11,308 nucleotides of DNA from Gemmatimonadota bacterium (GTDB lineage Bacteria > Gemmatimonadota > Gemmatimonadetes > Longimicrobiales > UBA6960): NCBI GenBank assembly GCA_022564535.1, contig JADFLD010000024.1, positions 1 through 11,308 on the forward strand, written 5' to 3'. Below, in pieces: positions 1 to 7,043 of this stretch (position 1 is the first letter of the stretch; every line of letters starts with the position of its first letter). The notes beneath the pieces were generated by a model. It ran no database searches. It was given only the letters and a program-made list of their open reading frames with translations, and had not been told where the DNA came from. The position numbers and the translations under genes were made by a program.

Positions 1-28
1 CTCCGTCGTCCGGAACCCGACGACGGAG
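1..28. repeat. Perfect 10-bp inverted repeat inside the MBL gene
   Basis: Bases 1-10 (CTCCGTCGTC) are the exact reverse complement of bases 19-28, with an 8-base loop. It lies in coding sequence with Ser/Arg-rich codons and touches the window edge, so it may extend further left. It could be chance in GC-rich sequence or an mRNA hairpin. Confidence 0.4.
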
Positions 29-350
29 CGTCCCACGTGGTCGAAAGCACTATTCAGCGGAGTACGATCAGCGGCTTCTGGACTTCGTACGAGGCACCGA
101 CGTGCTCATCATGGACACGAACTACTTCGACGAGGAGTACGTCGCCAAGGTGGGTTGGGGACATTCGAGCGTGAGTCAGGTTGCCGACTTCGCTCATCGA
201 TCTGAGGCGCAGACGCTGTACCTTTTCCACCATGATCATGGCCATGACGACGATGCCATCGACCGGAAGGTCGACATCGCCCGTGAGGTACTGCAGGACT
301 CGACGACAGAGGTTGTATCGCCCACGGAAGGCGCGCTGATCACCGTCTGA
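1..350 (+). CDS. MBL-fold metallo-hydrolase, C-terminal part (5' end outside window)
   Basis: The frame is open from the left edge (first full codon at 3) to TGA at 348-350, giving about 115 residues, so this is the 3' end of a longer gene; the internal GTG at 102 is not a likely start. The segment DVLIMDTNYFDEEY followed by GWGHSS and LYLFHHDHGHDDD matches the last part of metallo-beta-lactamase-fold hydrolases. There the Asp of the first segment and the His of the FHHD segment are expected metal ligands and GHSS lies near the active site. Related proteins are phosphodiesterase-like, RNase Z-like hydrolases of the cytoplasm, but the substrate cannot be told from this fragment, and the HxHxDH motif would lie upstream. 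It converges with the PPC gene, with 75 bp between the two stop codons. Confidence 0.8.
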   Translation, partial: PSSGTRRRSVPRGRKHYSAEYDQRLLDFVRGTDVLIMDTNYFDEEYVAKVGWGHSSVSQVADFAHRSEAQTLYLFHHDHGHDDDAIDRKVDIAREVLQDSTTEVVSPTEGALITV

Positions 351-425
351 AGAGGCGTATCGAGAGGGCGCTCAGGGAAGCGCAGAGATGGTGGGGCGTC
401 GTCGAATGATCCCATCTGCCATCGG

Positions 426-2512
426 TTACGGCCGATACGGCGCCAGCAACCTCTGCCACGCCTTTGCCATCCGATCCCACTCGCCCGGGCAACGCACAGC
501 CCGCTCCTCGGGCAGGGAGCCTCCGGTCACCAGTCGGCTGTACTTGGCCGGATCGGATCCGTAGATCCAACACATGACGTTGTAGAGCCTCACCGGCCCC
601 AGAGAGTGCTCGTCTGCGAGCTGGGTGTCGTCGAAATCCCTGCTCGAGGGCTGAAGCGCCGATACGCCCGCCAGGGCGGCCTGGGCGCCCTTGTCTCCTC
701 CTCGAATGAGCACGTAAACCGCGAGCTGATCGGCGACGTCTTCTTCTCGTCCGGTGATGGGTAGGTCCAGCACGTCCACGAGCGCGTGTCCCACCTCGTG
801 CATCATGATGAATTGCACGGCCCCGAAGACATTCGCCCGTTGCTCCTCGGTCCATTGCCCATCGGGAACGAATATGTCGGCGAGAAACTCGAGGAGCTCG
901 TAGCAGAACGTGATGTTCGTGTCGCGCGGGCTGTAGTACGCGTTCACCGCGTCGCACGTGTCGAAGCGGATTTCAACCGGGTGGGGAAGCGAGTAGCGCT
1001 GGTGCAATGTGGCGGCGATCTCCTCGAGGGCGCCGTGCCTCTTGACGCGCTGGCTCAGCGATCGATGGACCGGGGTAAGCGGCTCGGCGTACGTGTAGAG
1101 CCACTTGCCCGCCTCCCCGGAGACGGGAGCGGACGTGCCCGTGGCCGCGTCGAGTCGCTCGACGGACAGCGTGTAGGAGCCGGTCTGTCCAGGGGTATAG
1201 CTGTTGACCAGCATCGCGAAGAGGCCGGTCCCGTTGACGGTCACCTCGAGTTGGGCGTTGGTGCCGCCCGCGCCGTCATCGTCATAAACCTCTCCGGCGA
1301 ACCCGCTCTCGTCGATTCGGCCCCAGCCCAGGTAGGCATCGAAATCGGAGGACGACAAGGTGATCCGGATCCGGTCACCCGGGCTCCCCGCGTACACGAC
1401 GTGATCGTAGAACGAGCTGTCCGCGAGCATCCCATCGCTGCTCGAAAGTGTTCCGCTCGAGGTTCCGGGCCCGGCGGTGGGAAGGCCAAGCGCGGCTGCA
1501 CCGGAAATGGCTGTGCCGGCACCCGACAGCGACTCGATGCTGAGGGAGAAGCGTCCGATTCCGCCGATTGTGTACGAGTTCGCGAGGATCGCCAGCGAGC
1601 CGCTGGCTCCTACGGTCGCGAGTATCTGAGCGTCGGTCCCGCCTCCGCTGTCGTCGTCGCTTACGTCCGACTCGAAGCGAGTACCGACCATGCGGCCAGC
1701 CTGAAGGTACGCGTCGAAGTCTCCAGAACGCATCGTGACGAGGACTTGCTCGCCCACCTGGCCCCGATAGACGTAGATCTCGTAGAAAGTGTCGTCGGAG
1801 CGCACGGCGTCGGTGTCGTCGAGCCGACCGTTGACGGTCTGTCCAAGTCCGACGGATGGGAATTCTCCTGTGTCGCCGCCGAGGCTTTCGATCGAGAGCG
1901 TGTACGATCCGGTCTGGCCTCCGGCATAGGAGTTGGCCTGGATGACGTACCTGCCCGACTGGTTCAGCGTGACTTCCAGTTGGGAGTTGGTGCTCCCGGC
2001 GCCGTCGTCGTCGGAAAGTGTCGCCTCGAACGCGGCTCCCTGTCCTTGGCCCCACCTGAGGAACGTGTCGAAGTCCGGAGACGTCAGCGTAATCAAGAGC
2101 CGGTCCCCCTGAGAGCCGTCGTAGTAGTAGGCGTCGAAGTAGGAGTCGTCGGGGAGCTGTGGGTCCGAAGCGTCGAGGCGTCCGAGGACGGTTTGCCCCG
2201 CGGCCACGATGTTCGATCCGGTGCCGCTTGCCGTGGTTTCCGACTGGAGGCTGAGCGTGTAGGCGCCAGTCTCACCGGCCACCAGGGAGTTCGCGCGGAT
2301 CCGATACACCCCCGAAGAGCCGACGGTGACGTTCATGCGTGAGTCGGTGCCGCCTGCGCCGTCGTCATCGCTGTCCTCCACGGTTACGTCGTCCCCCGAA
2401 GCCGGTCCGCCCTGGAGATACGCGTCGAAGTCGGGGGAGCGCAGGGTCACGACGATCGTCTCACCCGGTCGTCCCCTGTACTCGTACAGGTCGAAGTAAG
2501 AATCATCGGTTA
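426..2512 (-). pseudogene. PPC-repeat protein with C-terminal HExxH (DUF4344-type) metallopeptidase domain, 3' part of IS-split gene
   Basis: The frame runs from the IS boundary (2512) to TAA at 426-428; the GTG at 2450 lies inside a PPC domain and is not a natural start. Numbered from that GTG (674 residues), there are four bacterial pre-peptidase C-terminal (PPC) repeats at about 1-82, 83-193, 194-312 and 313-435. Each has an SPDFDAYL-like strand, an acidic DDDGAGGT-like turn and a SYTLSIES-like last strand. Residues 440-674 form a different domain with ITFCYELLE and HEVGH (H551, E552, H555; DNA 786-800), then GREEDVADQLA, which offers a third metal ligand near E569-D571. This matches the DUF4344 putative metallopeptidases by recall. 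PPC domains normally belong to exported proteins, so the intact protein was probably secreted or surface-bound. The 5' end lies beyond the IS (3803-4074). Without a signal peptide any product made from this part would stay in the cytoplasm. Confidence 0.8.
2510..2512. repeat. Target site duplication TTA, left copy
   Basis: TTA abuts the left GGG end and is repeated at 3800-3802. Deleting one copy together with the IS restores an open PPC frame across the site. A 3-bp match alone is weak, but its place directly outside both inverted repeats supports it. Confidence 0.7.
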
Positions 2513-2536
2513 GGGATTGTCACAAAATAACTGATT
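2513..2536 (+). repeat. IS left terminal inverted repeat
   Basis: It starts GGGATTGTCACAAAATAACT and matches the reverse complement of 3776-3799 at 20 of 24 positions, with mismatches at positions 4, 5, 16 and 23. The core TGTCACAAAA is identical in both ends. Confidence 0.88.
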
Positions 2537-2568
2537 GATAGCGGGGTTGCCTCCGTGTAGATTGCGGG

Positions 2569-3777
2569 ATGAACGTGGAAACGGTACGCAGCAAGTACGC
2601 GGTGCTATCGGGGGCGCTTAATGAGCGCTCGAGGCGACTGTGGGCCGCAAGCGAAGCGATGTCGCTCGGCCACGGGGGCATCGCCTTGGTGGAACGGGCC
2701 ACAGGGATCTCGCGGTCAACGATCACGCGTGGGATCCGAGAGGTCGAGTCGGGAGGCAGTGACGCGTTGCCACCTCACCGGATGCGTCGTGCGGGGGGTG
2801 GCCGTCGCCGGACGACCGACAAGGACACGACGCTACTTGCCGACCTGGATGCCTTGGTCGAGCCGTTGACGTTGGGCGATCCGGACTCACCGCTGCGCTG
2901 GACATCAAAGAGCGTTCGTCACTTGGCCGACGAACTCACCGTGATGGGTCACGCCGCGAGCTACCAATTGGTGGCGAGGCTGCTCAAGGAGAGCGGCTAC
3001 AGCCTGCAGGCGAACCGCAAGACACGCGAAGGCTCACACCACGAGGACCGGGACGCTCAGTTTCGCTACATCAATCAGCAGATGTGCGACCACTTCGAGC
3101 GAGCAAATCCAGCGATCTCCGTCGATACCAAGAAGAAAGAACTGGTTGGCGACTTCAAGAACCCGGGCCGAGAGTGGAGGCCAAAGGGAAGCCCTGAGTC
3201 CGTGCGGGTACACGACTTCCTGATCCCGGACCTCGGCAAGGCGATCCCCTACGGGGTCTATGACCTGAGCCGAAATGAGGGCTGGGTGAGCGTGGGCATC
3301 GACCACGACACTGCCAGCTTTGCGGTCAACGCGGTGCGTCGGTGGTGGAGGGTCATGGGGAGGTCCGCCTACCCGGACGGCGAGTCGCTCTTGATCACTG
3401 CCGACGCCGGCGGAAGCAACGGTCCTCGGGTCCGACTCTGGAAGTGGGAACTGCAGAAGTTCGCCAACAGGTCAGGACTCTCGATCACGGTCTGCCACTT
3501 CCCGCCTGGAACCAGCAAGTGGAACAAGATCGAGCACCGCCTCTTTTCCCATATCGCCATGAACTGGCGCGGCAAGCCGTTGGTGAGTCTCGCCACCATC
3601 GTGAGCCTCATCGGAGCCACCACGACCGCTTCTGGCCTTAGGGTCCGGTCCGAGATCGACCATCGCGCCTATCCCCTCGGCGTTAAGGTCCCTGACGCCC
3701 ACATGGCCAAGCTCCAGCTTGAGCCTCATACCTTCCATGGCGACTGGAATTACACCATCCATCCGGTCCGGCATTAG
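2569..3777 (+). CDS. ISAzo13-family DDE transposase
   Basis: This 402-residue protein catalyses excision and integration of the element that carries it. Residues 37-60 (GGIALVERATGISRSTITRG) look like a helix-turn-helix for end binding. The catalytic core shows the family signature SVDTKKKELVGDFKNPG with D186, then ITADAGGSNGPR with D279, and WNKIEHRLF with E322, giving a complete DDE triad. The length fits the family. The ATG at 2569 has no clear Shine-Dalgarno sequence, as is common for transposases, but it gives a plausible N-terminus. The TAG stop overlaps the right inverted repeat by two bases. No frameshift or internal stop is visible, so the enzyme looks functional. Confidence 0.93.
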   Translation: MNVETVRSKYAVLSGALNERSRRLWAASEAMSLGHGGIALVERATGISRSTITRGIREVESGGSDALPPHRMRRAGGGRRRTTDKDTTLLADLDALVEPLTLGDPDSPLRWTSKSVRHLADELTVMGHAASYQLVARLLKESGYSLQANRKTREGSHHEDRDAQFRYINQQMCDHFERANPAISVDTKKKELVGDFKNPGREWRPKGSPESVRVHDFLIPDLGKAIPYGVYDLSRNEGWVSVGIDHDTASFAVNAVRRWWRVMGRSAYPDGESLLITADAGGSNGPRVRLWKWELQKFANRSGLSITVCHFPPGTSKWNKIEHRLFSHIAMNWRGKPLVSLATIVSLIGATTTASGLRVRSEIDHRAYPLGVKVPDAHMAKLQLEPHTFHGDWNYTIHPVRH

Positions 3778-3799
3778 TCAGTTGTTTTGTGACAGACCC
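3776..3799 (-). repeat. IS right terminal inverted repeat
   Basis: Read on the minus strand it starts GGGTCTGTCACAAAACAACT and pairs with the left end. Its inner two bases overlap the transposase stop codon. Confidence 0.88.
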
Positions 3800-3802
3800 T
3801 TA
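3800..3802. repeat. Target site duplication TTA, right copy
   Basis: TTA directly follows the CCC that ends the right inverted repeat and is the partner of 2510-2512. Confidence 0.7.
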
Positions 3803-4074
3803 GGCGTCGTCCGACCGGCAAGCGGCCGGGAGGCGCGCGGTTCGTTCTCGTTGTGTAGGGCATGGCCACGGTTCCTCCTAATCAGGGTGTTTCGAGGTGC
3901 TCTCACGCTCGAGGATCTTCGAGGAGGTAGGATGCTCCGTCTACGAGGCAGTTCGCCCGTTGCGGCGTCGAGAGGCTCTAGTTCCCGCGGTGCGCCGCAA
4001 GGAGACAGGACCAGGGCGGCGAGCCCAACAGTTCCAAGGTGTCTCAACTCAAGTCTCCATCCCATCGTCAGCAT
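3803..4074 (-). pseudogene. 5' part of the IS-split PPC gene, with signal-peptide-like start and probable frameshift
   Basis: Next to the IS, minus-strand codons read GRLPVGRRL, and across the excised element they continue as TDDSYFDLYEYRG. This is the usual opening of a PPC domain (compare GRLDASDPQLPDDSYFDAY in repeat 2), so this stretch belongs to the same gene. Going upstream, that frame meets a TGA at 3882-3884 and another stop further on. A different frame starts at ATG 4074 behind a good TAGGA ribosome site. It encodes an N-terminus of basic residues then LGTVGLAALVL, which resembles a signal peptide, and runs on through ELEPLDAATGEL before codon quality drops. The simplest reading is that the true start is 4074 and a frameshift lies near 3945-3960. 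The other option is a start at GTG 3869 or ATG 3863 behind AGGAGG (3874-3879), which would leave no export signal. Confidence 0.55.
3874..3879 (-). promoter_or_regulatory. Strong Shine-Dalgarno-like AGGAGG upstream of an internal start
   Basis: AGGAGG on the minus strand lies 4 bases before GTG 3869 and 10 before ATG 3863, both in the PPC frame. It could mark an alternative or true start of the PPC gene that would make a protein without a signal peptide, or be chance. Confidence 0.35.
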
Positions 4075-4159
4075 TCCAGTTTCCTACGGTGGTGATACCG
4101 GAATGTTGCACGTGTCCAACGGGGATGTGGATGTAGGTCGCCGGATGTGACTCAGCCCG

Positions 4160-4179
4160 CGCTGCAACAGGTTGCAGCG
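4160..4179. promoter_or_regulatory. Perfect 9-2-9 palindrome, operator-like, upstream of htpG
   Basis: CGCTGCAAC, then AG, then GTTGCAGCG is a perfect inverted repeat with a 2-base centre. It lies 53 bases before the htpG ATG and 85 bases from the divergent start at 4074. The TGCAAC..GTTGCA core resembles LacI/GalR-family operators, which are close palindromes with AA and TT half-sites around a central CG step (here AG). It is not the CIRCE element bound by HrcA, nor the HspR HAIR element. No T-run follows, so a terminator is unlikely. Confidence 0.5.
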
Positions 4180-4232
4180 GCAGGGAATCCAGTCAGATTG
4201 TGTTGCCTCATTTTCCCGACCGGAAGACAACG

Positions 4233-6107
4233 ATGAGCACGTCGAAGAAACACAAGTTCAAAGCCGAAGTTCAGCAACTGCTGGATATCCTCATCCACTC
4301 CCTCTACTCGGACAAGGAAGTCTTCCTGCGCGAGTTGGTTTCGAATGCGGCAGACGCCCTCGAGAAAGTACGCTTTCAGCAGGCCTCCGGTGCCAGGGTT
4401 CACGATCCGGACCTCGAGCTCGCCATCTCCATCACGGCCGACGAAGAGGCGCGCACGATCACGATCGCCGACACAGGTGTCGGCATGTCGCGAGAGGAAC
4501 TCGTCGAGAACCTCGGCATGATCGCGCACTCGGGGTCCAAGGCCTTTCTGCAGCAGCTCTCCGAGGCGAAAGAGAAGGGCGAGGACGCCAAGGCGGGCGC
4601 AAGTCTCATTGGGCGATTCGGCGTCGGATTCTACTCGACCTTCATGGTCGCTGAGAAGGTTACGGTCGAGACGAGATCAGCTGATCCGGACGGATCCAGC
4701 TGGCGCTGGACCTCGGCCGGCGACGGGACCTACCAGACCGAGGCGATCGACGACGACTTGCCGCGCGGGACCAGGATCGTGGTATCGCTGACTGAGGAGC
4801 AAAGTGAATTCGCGCGTCAGTCGACGATCGCCGCGATCGTCAAACGTTATTCGAACTTCGTCTCCTTCCCCATCAACCTGAACGGCGAGCGGCTGAACAC
4901 GGTCGAAGCCATATGGGCGCGCGTAGCCCGCGGGATCAAGGCCGCGGAATACGAGGAGTTCTACAAACTGATCGGCCATGACTTCGAGGCACCCATGTAT
5001 CGCCTTCACTTCAGCGCCGACGCTCCCCTGGCCATCCGGGCGCTGCTGTTCGTGCCGAAAAGGAACTTCGAAGCGCCCGGCACGTCGCGTGGCGAAACGC
5101 AGGTGCATCTCTACTCGCGCAAGATTCTCATCGATTCGGAACCAAAGGAATTGCTGCCCGAATGGATGCGCTTCGTGAAAGGCGTCGTCGATAGCGAGGA
5201 CCTGCCGCTGAGCCTCGCCCGTGAATCGATGCAGGACTCGGCTCTGATGGCGAAGCTGAAAACGGTGATATCCAAACGGTTCACCAGGATGCTGCTCGAT
5301 AAAGCCAAGAAAGACGCTGAGCAGTACGACGAGTTCTTCAAGACCTTCGGTCGTTTCATCAAGGAAGGCGTAGTTTCCGATTCTGTGAACAAGGAGTCGC
5401 TCGGCAAACTTCTGCGGTTCGAATCGAGCACGATCGAAGCCGGCAAGACGACCTCGTTCGCCGAGTACGTGTCCCGCCTGCCCGACGAGGGAACAGAGAT
5501 TTGCTACATCAGCGCGCCCAATCGCGAAGCGGCCGAAGGCAGCCCCTATTACGAGGCGTTCAAGGCCAAGTCACGAGAGGTCCTGTTCTTCTACGACGCC
5601 TGGGACGAGTTCGTCGCCGACCATCTGATGGAATTCGACGGCAAGAGAATCATCGCCGCCGAAAAAGCCGAAATCGAAGTCGATGCTCCGGCGGAGAAAG
5701 ACGGCGAACGGCTCAGCGAGGGCGAGGGCGACGAGCTCACCCGGTGGATCAAGGAAATCCTCGGCGAGAACGTCAATGAAGTTCGCGTTTCCAAGCGGCT
5801 GGTCGACAGCCCCGCGGTCATCGTCGACGGCGACAAATTCATGACCGCCTCCATGCGCCGCATGATGAGGTCAATGAACCCCGACGGTGGTGGGCCGCCG
5901 GACAAGTTCGACCTGGAGATCAATCCCGGCCACAACATGATCGTTCAGTTGAACAAGAAGCGCGCCGACGACCCGGATCTCGCCGCCAAGGTCACGGAGC
6001 AGATCTACGACAACTGTCGAGCCGCCGCGGGCCTGCTGGAGGATCCCCGCGCCATGATCCGGCGAATGAACGAACTGCTGGAACGGACGCTCAGCGCAAA
6101 GAACTGA
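4233..6107 (+). CDS. htpG: Hsp90-family molecular chaperone HtpG
   Basis: This 624-residue protein is the bacterial Hsp90, an ATP-dependent cytoplasmic dimer that remodels client proteins together with the DnaK system. The ATP-binding GHKL fold is intact: E34 to A42 (ELVSNAADA, N box), D80-G84 (DTGVG) and G127-G132 (GRFGVG) form the nucleotide pocket. The middle domain includes VKGVVDSEDLPLSLARESMQ, carrying the conserved Arg that contacts the ATP phosphate, and the C-terminal dimerisation domain ends near the usual length (about 620-640). I chose ATG 4233 because MSTSKKHKFKAEVQQLLDIL is the typical start and GGAAG lies 7 bases upstream. An in-frame GTG at 4200 would add 11 unusual residues. 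Its stop is 8 bp from the end of the minus-strand symporter relic. The 4160-4179 palindrome may control it. Confidence 0.97.
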   Translation: MSTSKKHKFKAEVQQLLDILIHSLYSDKEVFLRELVSNAADALEKVRFQQASGARVHDPDLELAISITADEEARTITIADTGVGMSREELVENLGMIAHSGSKAFLQQLSEAKEKGEDAKAGASLIGRFGVGFYSTFMVAEKVTVETRSADPDGSSWRWTSAGDGTYQTEAIDDDLPRGTRIVVSLTEEQSEFARQSTIAAIVKRYSNFVSFPINLNGERLNTVEAIWARVARGIKAAEYEEFYKLIGHDFEAPMYRLHFSADAPLAIRALLFVPKRNFEAPGTSRGETQVHLYSRKILIDSEPKELLPEWMRFVKGVVDSEDLPLSLARESMQDSALMAKLKTVISKRFTRMLLDKAKKDAEQYDEFFKTFGRFIKEGVVSDSVNKESLGKLLRFESSTIEAGKTTSFAEYVSRLPDEGTEICYISAPNREAAEGSPYYEAFKAKSREVLFFYDAWDEFVADHLMEFDGKRIIAAEKAEIEVDAPAEKDGERLSEGEGDELTRWIKEILGENVNEVRVSKRLVDSPAVIVDGDKFMTASMRRMMRSMNPDGGGPPDKFDLEINPGHNMIVQLNKKRADDPDLAAKVTEQIYDNCRAAAGLLEDPRAMIRRMNELLERTLSAKN

Positions 6108-6115
6108 GAACGCCG

Positions 6116-6499
6116 TTAGAGGTCTGCCTTCCCCGTAGCGTGGCGTCGGCCCGGAGGCCCAGGGGTTGGTGTCCCGTTACCGAAGGTTACACCGGGAAGA
6201 AGCGCTCCGACGATGTGTAGGAGTCCGTCGGTCGTGGAGTGGATCGCGGCGGTGATCACGAGCAGGATCGGAAGGGAGACCCAGCCCCCGATCACGTTCT
6301 TGATGAGGTACGGAAACGCACCATCGCCTACCTCGCTCTGCGGGATCAGCATGCCGGCGCCGGTGCCGACGACGATCACCGAAAGGAGGATGAGCATGAT
6401 GATTGGGCCGGCCACCGCGATCTGACCCCGCGCCACCCGCAAGTCCTTGCTCGCGTAAAAACGGTGCAGGTAGTACGACTGCGTCGGGATCCCTCCGCC
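6116..6499 (-). pseudogene. Sodium:solute symporter (SSS family), internal fragment
   Basis: The minus-strand frame reads TQSYYLHRFYASKDLRVARG, then a long hydrophobic segment (about IIMLILLSVIVVGTGAGML), DGAFPYLIKNVI, a second hydrophobic segment and TAAIHSTTDGLLHIVGALL. This follows the middle of SSS transporters: the loop with RF.A.KD, a helix, a segment like ALPLLAQELLP, and the helix with AAIMSTADSQLLVASSAL. Whole proteins have about 450-550 residues and some 13 helices. Here only about 125 codons remain, with the N-terminal half and the last helices missing. The TTG at 6442 is a possible start but falls inside the loop. In the same frame the reading runs up to the stop (6500-6502) of the racemase relic, as if a deletion joined the two. 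A real small membrane protein is possible but less likely. Confidence 0.65.
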
Positions 6500-6885
6500 T
6501 CACCGAATCGAGCGGACCTGGTTACTCGTCAGGACAGGGAGGCCCAGTGCATCACTGAGTGGCGCGAGCGCTTCGACCGCACGCCAGTTCGTACAGGAAA
6601 GAAATACCGCGTCGGGGTTGAGCCCCCGCATGCGCCGACTCACGAACGAGACGATGTCGTCCGGCGCGACCTTCCCGATTTCATCGTTGTCGGCGAGGCC
6701 CATTCCCTTGCGGGCAGCTCCTCGTCGAGCATTCGCTCTTCGGCCTCGCGCGTGATGCTGTCGAGTTGAATGCGCCATACGGTGACTTCGAGGGCCGGGT
6801 CACCCGCGCGTGCGAAGTCGGTCTCCATGACGGTGTTGGACGCCGGGACGATGAGCGCTACGCGGGGGGCGTGTCCGTTCTCCAT
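6500..6885 (-). pseudogene. Asp/Glu racemase / maleate isomerase-family protein, internally deleted and frameshifted
   Basis: From ATG 6885 the frame gives ENGHAPRVALIVPASNTVME and runs to EERMLDEELPA, which matches the first 55 or so residues of the Asp/Glu racemase superfamily (maleate cis-trans isomerase and arylmalonate decarboxylase relatives). In a second frame the family's C-terminal half follows at once: GMGLADNDEIGKVAPDDI, then VFLSCTNWRAVEAL with the second catalytic Cys, and LGLPVLTSNQ. The join is near 6705-6717. About 80-90 residues between these parts are absent, including the segment with the first catalytic Cys, and the final 40 or so residues after TSNQ are replaced by a short tail and a stop. 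Whole members have about 240 residues. Without the first Cys and in two frames, no active enzyme can be made. A start at GTG 6924 is also open. Confidence 0.72.
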
Positions 6886-6963
6886 GTGTTCGTTATCGCT
6901 TGCTCTCGAGGCGGACGCAACCACAGGTGGTGGAATAGCGGAACGACCCTCGGAATGTGCGTG

Positions 6964-6990
6964 TTGGGCGGTACGGAGTTCTTCTATAGT
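6964..6990 (+). promoter_or_regulatory. Possible promoter for the DinB-like gene
   Basis: TTGGGC (6964-6969) and TATAGT (6985-6990) are 15 bases apart, about 53 bases before ATG 7044. The -10 is good, while the -35 and the spacing are poor. A small GAAA-loop hairpin (CGCC/GGCG, 6999-7010) follows in the leader. Confidence 0.3.
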
Positions 6991-7043
6991 CTTGTAGTCG
7001 CCGAAAGGCGGTCCGAACGATCACAGTTGAGGGTGGGGTGACG

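Larger units (their letters stand above)
2513..3799 (+). mobile_element. Complete ISAzo13-family insertion sequence (1287 bp)
   Basis: The element carries one transposase gene between terminal inverted repeats that begin GGG and match at 20 of 24 positions (2513-2536 and 3776-3799). TTA lies directly outside both ends (2510-2512 and 3800-3802), which reads as a 3-bp target duplication; 2 bp (TA) cannot be excluded. The family is known for a single DDE transposase ORF, ends starting with G and short target duplications. The element sits inside a PPC domain of the minus-strand gene, with its transposase running the opposite way. Intact ends, an intact ORF and matching flanks point to a fairly recent single insertion. 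Confidence 0.9.

Noticed and set aside
368..383. GCGCT/AGCGC hairpin as a terminator between the convergent genes
   Set aside because: There are only five base pairs with a six-base loop and no T-run on either strand.
786..2342. Plus-strand open frame of 518 codons
   Set aside because: It is antisense to the PPC/HExxH gene, whose frame has clear domains. The product is Arg/Val-rich with no motifs, as expected for the shadow of a high-GC gene.
4160..4179. CIRCE or HAIR heat-shock operator upstream of htpG
   Set aside because: The palindrome lacks the CIRCE half-sites TTAGCACTC/GAGTGCTAA with 9-base spacing and the HAIR CTTGAGT arms.
4200..4232. Upstream GTG start for htpG
   Set aside because: It would add 11 residues not typical of HtpG and has no good ribosome site, whereas ATG 4233 gives the usual N-terminus.
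6177..6503. 108-codon minus-strand frame overlapping the symporter relic
   Set aside because: It is Arg/His-rich without hydrophobic segments; the frame at 6116-6499 carries the SSS-like sequence.
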